Source of the DNA: Limosilactobacillus reuteri
GTDB lineage: Bacteria > Bacillota > Bacilli > Lactobacillales > Lactobacillaceae
Direction: 5' to 3'
Length of the DNA: 64,000 bases
NCBI RefSeq assembly: GCF_013694365.1
Contig: NZ_CP059275.1
Coordinates: forward strand, 992,001-1,056,000
Within the stretch, counting starts at the first letter, position 1; each line of letters opens with the position of its first letter. The position numbers and the translations under genes were made by a program. Shown here one piece after another: positions 42,777-50,702 of this stretch. Under the pieces are notes generated by a model. The model ran no database searches, was not told the origin of the DNA, and was given only the letters and a program-made list of their open reading frames with translations.

Positions 42777-44066
42777 ATGAGTTTAGGGGACTTTCTAGCA
42801 CGGTTACATCAAAATGATGGAAGCAATAATCATGTGACATCTGCGCAACGGATTAGGGAGGCAATTATTATCATCCTTCAAAAACAGCGCCTTTTCGGAG
42901 AAGTGTTATTACAACTTCCACGAGAGAATGATTTACAGTTACCCGCAATGATGGGATTGAGGTGGGAAGACAATCGCCTTGTACTGGTTATTAATCCAGA
43001 AAAGTTAGCGAACGTTCGTAATGATGAACTTCAAAGCTTATTAGAACATGAAGCCCTTCATCTTATCTGGATGCATCCATTACGTTATGCTTCTTATCCT
43101 CATCAAGATTTAGTCCAGATTGCAACTGATGTAGCGGTAAATCAGTATTTAACTGAGCCACCCCAAGGAACAGTAACCCTTAGCCAATTGGAAAAGGTTC
43201 TTCGTCAAAAACTAATGCCAAAATTAGATTCGCAGGATTATCTCAATATATTAGAACAGCTGCCTGCTGAACAACAAGAAAAACTACATCAGACAGGCCT
43301 TAAATTGAGTGGCAGCAAACAAAAGGAAAATGCAACGGCAGATGAGGTTAAAACCCCCGATACTCATAACGGCTGGCAGGAATCTAAGACAAGTCAGCAG
43401 GTCAGCAATCAGATCGTGCGGTTAGCGAATATTAAGCGTATTTTGAATAATTCTTGGAGGCAAACCCCGCAACGAGATCGCGGTTTGTTACCAGGAAATG
43501 TAAGATCACAGCTACAGAAAGTCCAAAAAACTAAAATAGTTGATTGGCGGCAGGTTTTTAGGCATCAGTTTGGGTTGATTGCACGAGGACAAGTTAATTC
43601 GCATGCTCGCTTTAACCGCCGGCAACCATTACGAATGGATTTGCCTGGCAAAGTTACGAGATTGGATCCAGCTGTTGACATTTTTGTTGATAATTCCGGA
43701 TCGGTCACCGATCAAGAAATCGTTCAAACACTAACGATACTTGAAAAGATGCTTAAGAAAACAAAACTGACAGCTAATGTTTATTCGTTTGATGCCCGGG
43801 TGACCACCAAACAAAAACTACATGATGGTAAAAAACTTGATTTTAGACGAACAGGTGGCGGGGGTACAAGTTTTCAGTGTATTTTTGACTATCTCCATCA
43901 GCACCACCTAACTAAACGAAATCGTATAATTATTATTACTGATGGGTGGGGAGAGGAAAGAATCAATGATTATCATTATCAAAATGTTTATTGGCTAATG
44001 ATGACAAAGGCTAATCAATTATCAGTAAAAGAGCCACCGGGAAGAGTATTAGAAATGAGGGGATAA
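42777..44066 (+). CDS. VWA-like protein with HExxH motif (DUF2201-type)
   Basis: A 429-residue protein. The N-terminal half carries a metallopeptidase-like HEALH motif (LLEHEALHLIWMHP, about residue 90). The C-terminal half is a von Willebrand A-like domain with the MIDAS start DIFVDNSGSVTDQEI (about residue 302) and IIITDGWGEE. This is the usual layout of the MoxR partner proteins related to ViaA/DUF2201. The pair probably remodels a client complex using ATP; client unknown. Confidence 0.85.
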   Translation: MSLGDFLARLHQNDGSNNHVTSAQRIREAIIIILQKQRLFGEVLLQLPRENDLQLPAMMGLRWEDNRLVLVINPEKLANVRNDELQSLLEHEALHLIWMHPLRYASYPHQDLVQIATDVAVNQYLTEPPQGTVTLSQLEKVLRQKLMPKLDSQDYLNILEQLPAEQQEKLHQTGLKLSGSKQKENATADEVKTPDTHNGWQESKTSQQVSNQIVRLANIKRILNNSWRQTPQRDRGLLPGNVRSQLQKVQKTKIVDWRQVFRHQFGLIARGQVNSHARFNRRQPLRMDLPGKVTRLDPAVDIFVDNSGSVTDQEIVQTLTILEKMLKKTKLTANVYSFDARVTTKQKLHDGKKLDFRRTGGGGTSFQCIFDYLHQHHLTKRNRIIIITDGWGEERINDYHYQNVYWLMMTKANQLSVKEPPGRVLEMRG

Positions 44067-44360
44067 ATGACAACAATTTTAAATCCGCAGGCCATGCAAA
44101 AGGTACTTACCCATAGCAAAGAATATGAGCGGGCAATTGGTCTTCTTAATAAGCGGTGGGATCCATATGAACAGCCGATCTTTCGCAACGTTCTCCAGTC
44201 CGCAGATGTTCAATTTGCTCGGCAGCTCCAAATTGCTGGATTAATTAAGGGCAAGGTTGACTTAAGTAATTACCAGGAAGTAAATCAATTACTGATGCAA
44301 CATGACTCATGGTTTTCAGAAAGTGCTCGGAAAACTTTATTAAGTCCTTTTTTAGATTGA
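44067..44360 (+). CDS. Hypothetical protein of the MoxR-VWA module, 97 residues
   Basis: A soluble helical protein (MTTILNPQAMQKVLTHSKEY) without a known family. The VWA gene ends GAGGGGATAA, a ribosome-binding site for this start, so it is very probably the third gene of the MoxR-VWA operon and may be its adaptor or client. Confidence 0.65.
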   Translation: MTTILNPQAMQKVLTHSKEYERAIGLLNKRWDPYEQPIFRNVLQSADVQFARQLQIAGLIKGKVDLSNYQEVNQLLMQHDSWFSESARKTLLSPFLD

Positions 44361-46265
44361 ATGGCAGTGAATAACGAATTAATTAAAGACGACTTATACG
44401 AAGCAGTAAACGGGGAATGGCTAAAGACGGCGAAGATTCCTGATGATAAGCCAGCTACTGGGGGCTTCAATGACCTCGTTGATGAGATTGACAAGCAGCT
44501 AATGGATGACTTTGATGCCTATGCAGCGGGGAAGGAAAAGTCTGATGATTCGCGGTTTAATGAGATGATTAAGCTATATCGCCTCGCTAAAAAGTTTGAT
44601 TGGCGTAAGAAAGTTGGCCCACAACCGCTTAAACGGATGTTGGCAAGTGTAGAAAATCTTAATTCATATGAAGATTACCAATCTCAATGGAAGAACTGGA
44701 TTTTAGCAGGGATGCCTTCACCGATTAGTTTTGATATTGACGCTGATATGAAGAATGCGACTGTTTATGCTTTATTTGCCTCATCACCATCGCTTATTTT
44801 GCCTGATAAGAGCTACTATGAAGCAGAAAAGAAGGCTCAGCACGATCAATTACTCCAATTATGGTCTTCAATGGTGGAAGCCTTGATGGATAAGTTGGGG
44901 TATAGCAAAGAAGAAGCAAAAAAGATTATTGATGATGCAATCAAATTCGATGCCCTTCTTGCGCCAAATGTAAAAAGTGCAGAAGAAGCGGCTGATTATA
45001 GTAAGATGTATAATCCACAAACGGTTGCAGAACTAGCTAGTGCCACTGATCAACTTGATATTGCGGCAATAATTAAGCAGTTAGTTGGGGAAGAACCGGA
45101 AAAGATAATTGTGACAGAACCGGAATACTTTAAGGCCCTGAACAAGATCTTACAAGATAACTTTGAGCTATTTAAAAACTGGGCATTAATTCGTGTCATT
45201 CGCGAAAATGCTAGTTACCTTGATGATGAAATGCGTGAAATCAATGGACGTTATGGTCGAGCACTTTCTGGAAGCAAGAAACCAGTTAGCCAGCGTAAAT
45301 TTGCGTTCTATCTTGCACGTGACATGTTTAGCCAAGTAGCTGGTGATTATTATGGGAAGAAGTACTTTGGACCGCAAGCTAAAGCAGATGTTCACCACAT
45401 GGTTGAGCAAATGATTAAAGTCTATAAAGGACGTTTGACCAATAATCAATGGCTTAGTAAGGATACCCGTGATAAGGCTATCCTCAAGCTTGATAAACTG
45501 GGCATTCAAGTTGGGTATCCAGATAAGATTCCTGCTCTCTATGATCAATTTAAGGTTGATGAAGAGGAATCATTGATTGCAAACCTAAATCAATTAATAG
45601 TGACGGCTAATAAAGAATTATTCAGTCGTTGGAATACACCTGTTGATCGGATGCGATGGGAAATGAGTGCGGCCACAGTTAATGCTTACTATCACCCATT
45701 TAAGAATATCATTGTATTCCCAGCTGCAATCCTACAGGCACCGTTCTACTCGTTGAAACAAAGCAGCAGCCAAAATTATGGTGGGATTGGTGCAGTAATC
45801 GCTCATGAAATTTCCCACGCCTTTGACAACAACGGGTCATTATTTGATGAGTTTGGAAATCTTAATAACTGGTGGACAGATGAAGATTCTGCACACTTTA
45901 AGCAATTAGCTCAAAAGATGATTGATGAATTTGATGGGATCCCATTTGCTGGTCAAAAGGTAAACGGGAAGCTCACGGTTTCTGAAAATATCGCCGATGC
46001 AGGAGGTCTCAGTTGTGCACTTGAAGCAGCAAAAACTGAAGCTGACTTCAATGCCCAAGAATTCTTTATTAACTGGGCAACTATTTGGCGAATGAAAGCA
46101 ACGGAACAATACATGCAATTGCTGCTTTCAATTGATGTCCATGCACCGCAAAAATTACGTGCTAATATTCAAGCAGAAAATCTCGATGACTTCTACACAG
46201 CATTTGATATTAAGCCTGGCGATGAAATGTACCGGGCGCCAGAAGATCGGGTTCATATTTGGTAA
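44361..46265 (+). CDS. pepO: M13-family metalloendopeptidase PepO
   Basis: A 634-residue zinc oligopeptidase of the neprilysin family. Zinc motif HEISHAFDNNG (about residue 480) and the third ligand Glu in SENIADAGG (about 540) are present. No signal peptide, so it works in the cytoplasm on imported casein-type or other oligopeptides. Length is normal for lactobacillar PepO. Confidence 0.95.
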   Translation: MAVNNELIKDDLYEAVNGEWLKTAKIPDDKPATGGFNDLVDEIDKQLMDDFDAYAAGKEKSDDSRFNEMIKLYRLAKKFDWRKKVGPQPLKRMLASVENLNSYEDYQSQWKNWILAGMPSPISFDIDADMKNATVYALFASSPSLILPDKSYYEAEKKAQHDQLLQLWSSMVEALMDKLGYSKEEAKKIIDDAIKFDALLAPNVKSAEEAADYSKMYNPQTVAELASATDQLDIAAIIKQLVGEEPEKIIVTEPEYFKALNKILQDNFELFKNWALIRVIRENASYLDDEMREINGRYGRALSGSKKPVSQRKFAFYLARDMFSQVAGDYYGKKYFGPQAKADVHHMVEQMIKVYKGRLTNNQWLSKDTRDKAILKLDKLGIQVGYPDKIPALYDQFKVDEEESLIANLNQLIVTANKELFSRWNTPVDRMRWEMSAATVNAYYHPFKNIIVFPAAILQAPFYSLKQSSSQNYGGIGAVIAHEISHAFDNNGSLFDEFGNLNNWWTDEDSAHFKQLAQKMIDEFDGIPFAGQKVNGKLTVSENIADAGGLSCALEAAKTEADFNAQEFFINWATIWRMKATEQYMQLLLSIDVHAPQKLRANIQAENLDDFYTAFDIKPGDEMYRAPEDRVHIW

Positions 46266-46853
46266 TTGAAATTTGCCGATAAAATGAAATTATATCGTTA
46301 TCAAAAAGGATGGACTCAGCAGGATGTAGCAGAACGATTGTTGATCTCACGTAAAACAATTTCTAGTTGGGAAAATAGTCGAAGTTATCCTGATATTTTT
46401 ATGTTGGTTCAAATAAGTGATCTCTACCATGTTAGTTTGGATGATTTATTACGGGAGGATCATGAGATGATAAATAACTATAAAGAAGAGCACACTATGA
46501 ACAAACGAGTAGATAAAATTTTTGTTCTTTGTTATTTTTTGAATATTATTGGCGCTGTAGTTATAGTACTAAAACCAATTTTACCTTTTTTAAGTAATTA
46601 CTTACCAAAACCGGTATTTACGATTATTTCTTTTGTTATTGTTTCCAGTTTTATTATATTAGTCAGTTATGCTGACTGGTCTAAAATAAAAAATAAGCCT
46701 GGATTTTGGATAACGTGGCTGATTATAACGCTATTAGAAGTAAGATTAACATTTCCGGTCAATGTCCCAATAAATGACAATGGAATTGGATATATCTTCG
46801 GCGCGTTAACAGGAAATGTATTGGTAGCGTTATGTTTAACTTGTATTGTCTGA
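46266..46853 (+). CDS. XRE-family regulator fused to membrane domain
   Basis: A 195-residue protein: N-terminal HTH_3 (GWTQQDVAERLLISRKTISS), a linker, and four membrane helices from about residue 85 (VLCYFLNIIGAVVIVLKPIL). It might sense the envelope state directly. TTG start. An ATG inside at 46498 (MNKRVDKIFV) could also start a membrane-only product. Confidence 0.85.
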   Translation: MKFADKMKLYRYQKGWTQQDVAERLLISRKTISSWENSRSYPDIFMLVQISDLYHVSLDDLLREDHEMINNYKEEHTMNKRVDKIFVLCYFLNIIGAVVIVLKPILPFLSNYLPKPVFTIISFVIVSSFIILVSYADWSKIKNKPGFWITWLIITLLEVRLTFPVNVPINDNGIGYIFGALTGNVLVALCLTCIV

Positions 46854-47357
46854 ATGCCGCAAATCAACGTGATCAAAGGAGATATTACCAAAATAAAAGT
46901 TGATGCAATTGTTAATGCCGCTAATACAACTTTAATGGGTGGCGGTGGTGTCGATGGTGCGATTCATCGAGCAGCTGGCCCAGCGTTATATGGCGCCTGT
47001 GAAAAATTTCATGGATGTCCAACGGGAGAAGCGCGGATAACTGGCGGCTTTAACTTGCCAGCCAAGTTTATTATTCACACGCCTGGACCGATTTGGCATG
47101 GTGGTGATAATGGTGAAGATCAATTGTTAGCCAATTCTTATCACAATAGTTTACTGTTGGCTGATAAACATTTATGTCGGACGGTTGCCTTTCCTTCCAT
47201 CAGTACAGGGGTATATGCTTTCCCGCTTGAAAAGGCAGCAAAAATTGCGATTAAGACGATTAAAGATTTTCTCCCTACTGCCAATTATGTTGATCAAGTA
47301 ACGATAGTTTGCTTTGATGATAAAACCTTTACTGCTTATCACTCACAACCTTATTAA
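46854..47357 (+). CDS. Macrodomain protein (O-acetyl-ADP-ribose deacetylase type)
   Basis: A 167-residue macrodomain of the YmdB/MacroD class: IVNAANTTLMGGGGVDGAIH is the ADP-ribose loop and FPSISTGVYAFPLEKAA the second phosphate-binding loop. It probably removes ADP-ribose or deacetylates O-acetyl-ADP-ribose. It is not linked to a zinc-containing macrodomain/SirTM operon here. Confidence 0.9.
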   Translation: MPQINVIKGDITKIKVDAIVNAANTTLMGGGGVDGAIHRAAGPALYGACEKFHGCPTGEARITGGFNLPAKFIIHTPGPIWHGGDNGEDQLLANSYHNSLLLADKHLCRTVAFPSISTGVYAFPLEKAAKIAIKTIKDFLPTANYVDQVTIVCFDDKTFTAYHSQPY

Positions 47358-48518
47358 GTGAAGCACGCTAAATTGCGATCGTTCACTTTTATTCTTGTTG
47401 CATTTATGCTGGGATGTAATGAGTTTATGGTTGTGGGCGTTTTATCAGATATTGCACGGAGTTATCATGTTCCACTTTCCACAGTTGGTTTTTTGGTGAC
47501 AGCTTTTGCAGGAGTCTATGCGATTAGTACGCCAATTATTACTACCTTAACTAGCAATTGGAATCGCTATAATCTTCTTATGCTATTAATGACCGTCTTT
47601 TTTATTGGTAATACTTTAACTGCGATGGCACCGACACTTGGCTGGCTCCTATTTGCGCGAATTATTACTGCCGCTGTTGCTGGAACCATTATTTCATTAA
47701 TTAACTTGCTAGTTAGTATAATTACACCAATGGACAAGCGGCCAATGGTTCTAGCGTGGGTCGGTGCAGGTTTTAGTATTGCGTCGGTCATTGGGGTTCC
47801 GCTTGGTACAACCATCGCAACATTACTTTCCTGGCACGATAGTTTTTGGATCATTTCAGGATTAACATTAATTGTGTTTGCGTTGTTAGTCTGGCTTACT
47901 CCTCGTGATACACCTCAAATTAAAGGGAGCATTTTAGAACAATTAGCGCTATTAAAAGATCACCGTGTTTTATTAGGGATTGGAATCACGGTGGCGGTCT
48001 TAAGTCTCCAGTATACTTTCTATACTTATGTCCGGCCGCTAATTACTACTGTGATGGACTTTAGCTTAACTAGTTTAAATTGGCTGCTGCTTCTTTTAGG
48101 GGTAATGAGTATTATTGGTAACGAAATTGCTGGAATCGTTGCGAGTCACAATGGGGTTCAAAAATTACCATTTGTCTTTATTCTCATGACAATATTAAGT
48201 CTTATTCTTGGGATTGCATTGGAAAATAAGATTACAGGAATGCTTGTTCTAGCAACTCTTTGTGTCGTTGTAATTATATATGGAACAACTATCCAACTGG
48301 TATTTATTAGTGTGGCAGAAAAAGAATATCCGCAGTCATTAGCTTTAGCAACATCATTAATTTCAATTTTTGCTAATGTTGGGATTTCACTTGGATCCTT
48401 TACGGCTTCTACTACTGCTAACTTTGCTAATTTAACGATGCTTGGCTATGTAGGTGCAGTGTACGGACTTTTAGCGATCGGGTTATCTTTTGCCCTTCGT
48501 TGTTTTTACCGAAAATAA
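47358..48518 (+). CDS. Major facilitator superfamily transporter (DHA1-type)
   Basis: A 386-residue carrier with 12 helices, opening TFILVAFMLGCNEFMVVGVL, and with the MFS motif C-like VGAGFSIASVIGVPLGT in helix 5 as in AraJ/purine efflux proteins. It is most likely a proton-driven exporter of drugs, sugars or purines. GTG start. Confidence 0.86.
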   Translation: MKHAKLRSFTFILVAFMLGCNEFMVVGVLSDIARSYHVPLSTVGFLVTAFAGVYAISTPIITTLTSNWNRYNLLMLLMTVFFIGNTLTAMAPTLGWLLFARIITAAVAGTIISLINLLVSIITPMDKRPMVLAWVGAGFSIASVIGVPLGTTIATLLSWHDSFWIISGLTLIVFALLVWLTPRDTPQIKGSILEQLALLKDHRVLLGIGITVAVLSLQYTFYTYVRPLITTVMDFSLTSLNWLLLLLGVMSIIGNEIAGIVASHNGVQKLPFVFILMTILSLILGIALENKITGMLVLATLCVVVIIYGTTIQLVFISVAEKEYPQSLALATSLISIFANVGISLGSFTASTTANFANLTMLGYVGAVYGLLAIGLSFALRCFYRK

Positions 48519-50012
48519 ATGGATATTGTTTGGACATGGGATGTTATTCGCCGCATTATTGAAGTCCTATGGTTGATTAACATTGCTTTTGCAGTATGGA
48601 CTGTTTTTCGTAGTCGTCGGGATATTGCATCAACTTGGGCATGGCTATTAGTCTTAACTATTTTGCCAGTAGTTGGATTTATCCTATATCTTTTTGTGGG
48701 ACGACAATTATCCCATGATGAGATATTTAGTATTCAAGATGAGCAAAAACAATTACGGACTAAATATCTTGAAAAACAACGAAAATTAAGTGAAGAACAT
48801 GAATTAATGCCAAAAGGAAGCCGGTTGTCGCGTGATCGTCAGTTGGTTAATCTTTTTTTGAGTTTGAATGATTCAGTAGTAACCTTTAATAATAAAGTTC
48901 ACGTATTTATTGATGGGAAAAAGAAGTTTGATAAGTTAATTGACGATATAAATCATGCAACTGATCATGTATATATTGAATACTATTCCTTTTATGCTGA
49001 TAATCTAGGGAAGCGGGTGTTGGCAGCCTTAGAAGATGCGGCTGCACGAGGAGTAAAAGTCCGTGTTCTCTATGATTTAAGTGGGTCTCATGGAACTACT
49101 TTCAAATTTTTTAAGCATTTAGAAGAATTAGGTGGAGAAGCGCAAGCGTTTATTGCTGCTGCCAAAGCTTATTTTCAAACGCCACGGTTAAATTATCATC
49201 TTCACCGTAAACTAGCTATTATCGATGGCAAGATTGGTTACATTGGTGGATTCAATATCGGTGATCAATACCTTGGCGAAGATCCTAAGTTTGGTTATTG
49301 GCGTGATACCCACCTCCGTGTCGTCGGACAAGCAACGATGATGATGACAGTGCGGTTTGCAATGGACTGGAATACAACCTGTCGAAAAACTCATAAAAAG
49401 AAAATTGACCTTGAAAAAGAATTTAAGAATTTTGAACTGGTTGCACCAGATAGCGATCCAGATGAGGTCCCAATGCAAATCGTATCTTCTGGGCCGGATA
49501 ATGAAAATTATTCGATTAGACGGGGATATGAATCAATTATTAGTTCGGCACGAAAATATGTTTATATTCAATCGCCATACCTTATTCCAGAAGATTCAGT
49601 GCTGGAAGCATTAGTAATTGCCGCAAGAAGTGGAATTGACGTCCGAATTATGATCCCATGCATGCCTGATCATCCATTTGTTTATCGGGCAACGGAATAT
49701 TATGCTAAATACTTAGTGAACAACGGGGTAAAAGTTTACAAGTACGATAATGGCTTTATTCATTCAAAGACGATGGTTAGTGGGAGCAACATTGCTTCTG
49801 TTGGTTCGGCAAATATGGATTACCGTAGTTTTAGACTTAATTTTGAAGTCAATGCATTTGCGTATAATGAAAAACTAACAGCGCAGTTAAAGCAAGACTT
49901 TGAAAATGACATGAAAAAGAGTACGTTACTTACTCCTGAGTATTTTGCTAATCAGTCAAAGTGGCGGAAATTCAAGCAATACTTTTCTCGCTTGCTTTCA
50001 CCAATACTATAA
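48519..50012 (+). CDS. cls: Cardiolipin synthase
   Basis: A 497-residue phospholipase D-type enzyme. Two N-terminal membrane helices (PLDc_N region, residues 10-70), then HKD motif 1 in YHLHRKLAIIDGKIGYIGGF (about 226-245) and motif 2 in FIHSKTMVSGSNIASVGSAN (about 412-430). It condenses two phosphatidylglycerols into cardiolipin and glycerol. No break. Confidence 0.94.
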   Translation: MDIVWTWDVIRRIIEVLWLINIAFAVWTVFRSRRDIASTWAWLLVLTILPVVGFILYLFVGRQLSHDEIFSIQDEQKQLRTKYLEKQRKLSEEHELMPKGSRLSRDRQLVNLFLSLNDSVVTFNNKVHVFIDGKKKFDKLIDDINHATDHVYIEYYSFYADNLGKRVLAALEDAAARGVKVRVLYDLSGSHGTTFKFFKHLEELGGEAQAFIAAAKAYFQTPRLNYHLHRKLAIIDGKIGYIGGFNIGDQYLGEDPKFGYWRDTHLRVVGQATMMMTVRFAMDWNTTCRKTHKKKIDLEKEFKNFELVAPDSDPDEVPMQIVSSGPDNENYSIRRGYESIISSARKYVYIQSPYLIPEDSVLEALVIAARSGIDVRIMIPCMPDHPFVYRATEYYAKYLVNNGVKVYKYDNGFIHSKTMVSGSNIASVGSANMDYRSFRLNFEVNAFAYNEKLTAQLKQDFENDMKKSTLLTPEYFANQSKWRKFKQYFSRLLSPIL

Positions 50013-50253
50013 ATAATGGTGGATTATAGAATGAAGTTAGCCACCTAATTGGTGGTAAATGCAAAAACGCCATTCGGCGTGACATCAGGTATCATATTAA
50101 GTGAATCAAACCTATATGAAAGGATGTCCGTCAAATGACGCACACCACATTTTATAGATATATACTAAATATATCATAGAACAAAAGAAAAAGCACTAAC
50201 GTGCTTTAAGAGAGCGATTCATCCCCTACTTATAGAAGTGGGGGTATTCTCGC
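50013..50253. mobile_element. IS200/IS605-type element remnant, right-end hairpin and upstream structured DNA
   Basis: The hairpin at 50214-50253 (outer GCGA/TCGC, inner ATCCCC paired with GGGGGTAT) is of the kind that ends IS200/IS605-family elements of lactobacilli. Before it lie small stem-loops: CCACC/GGTGG (50041-50055), ACGCC/GGCGT (50067-50080) and AAAGCAC/GTGCTTT (50190-50207). No tnpA or tnpB reading frame is left. In this family the end region downstream of tnpB also makes the guide (omega/reRNA), so this could be an orphan RNA remnant. Family assignment is from memory of such ends, not alignment. Confidence 0.5.
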
Positions 50254-50312
50254 AAATTTATGGATAAAAAGGACTGTGACATAAGTTAAGTTACTTTCAT
50301 AAAAAGCAAATA
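50254..50312. other. Short AT-rich spacer
   Basis: AT-rich bases between the IS-type hairpin and the GC-rich element. I see no convincing promoter pair; the block TAAGTTAAGTTAC is the only small repeat. Confidence 0.4.
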
Positions 50313-50441
50313 CGCAGTACAACAATGGCCTCCAACGTCCGACAAAGCCGAACATTGGAGGCCTACTGTTGCTTGCGGGGGCTCCCAGAGGCTAGCTTCG
50401 CGTCGAAAAACGAAGTCACAAGTGACTTCTGTCTCGCTCCC
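50313..50441. ncRNA. GC-rich structured intergenic element, possible small RNA or interspersed repeat
   Basis: Three strong helices are visible: GGCCTCCAA/TTGGAGGCC (50327-50335 with 50355-50363, extended by CAACA/TGTTG), GAAGTCAC/GTGACTTC around AA (50412-50429), and GGGGGC near 50380 with GCTCCC at 50436-50441. The base composition is clearly richer in GC than its surroundings. On the minus strand it starts GGGAGCGAGACAGAAG, which I associate from memory with repeated intergenic elements in lactobacilli. A reading frame exists through it (ATG 50325) but its codons look unlike protein. Confidence 0.5.
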
Positions 50442-50702
50442 ATGAATAAAAAGCAACTATTATGGGGGCTTTTGTTTGCAGTTGGCCTTTTCATGGCGGC
50501 AAGTTATACCATTGATAATCGTGGCTTTCATTCTGGAATATACGGTATCATTGGCTGTGCTTTGATCTTAATCGCGTATGCGGGAATGAATTGGGAAAAA
50601 CTGCAATCAAAAGATCAACATACGAGAAAAATTTTAGTGCTTTTGAGCAGTATTTTAGGGATTATCATTGTCCTTGATATTGCTGAAATGATTTTAGGAT
50701 AA
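50442..50702 (+). CDS. Small membrane protein upstream of KimA-type transporter, 86 residues
   Basis: ATG 50442 gives MNKKQLLWGLLFAVGLFMAA with three hydrophobic helices (residues 4-22, 30-50, 64-85). I chose this start over ATG 50325 because the extra 39 residues come from the structured RNA-like element and look non-coding. Family unknown. Confidence 0.7.
   Translation: MNKKQLLWGLLFAVGLFMAASYTIDNRGFHSGIYGIIGCALILIAYAGMNWEKLQSKDQHTRKILVLLSSILGIIIVLDIAEMILG

Noticed and set aside
50325..50441. N-terminal extension of the small membrane protein from ATG 50325
   Set aside because: The bases form perfect hairpins, have different composition and encode an unlikely Cys/Arg-rich peptide; ATG 50442 gives a normal membrane-protein start.
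50313..50441. ydaO (c-di-AMP) riboswitch
   Set aside because: Expected because kimA is often controlled by it, but the helices and conserved bases of that riboswitch are not recognisable, and another gene intervenes.
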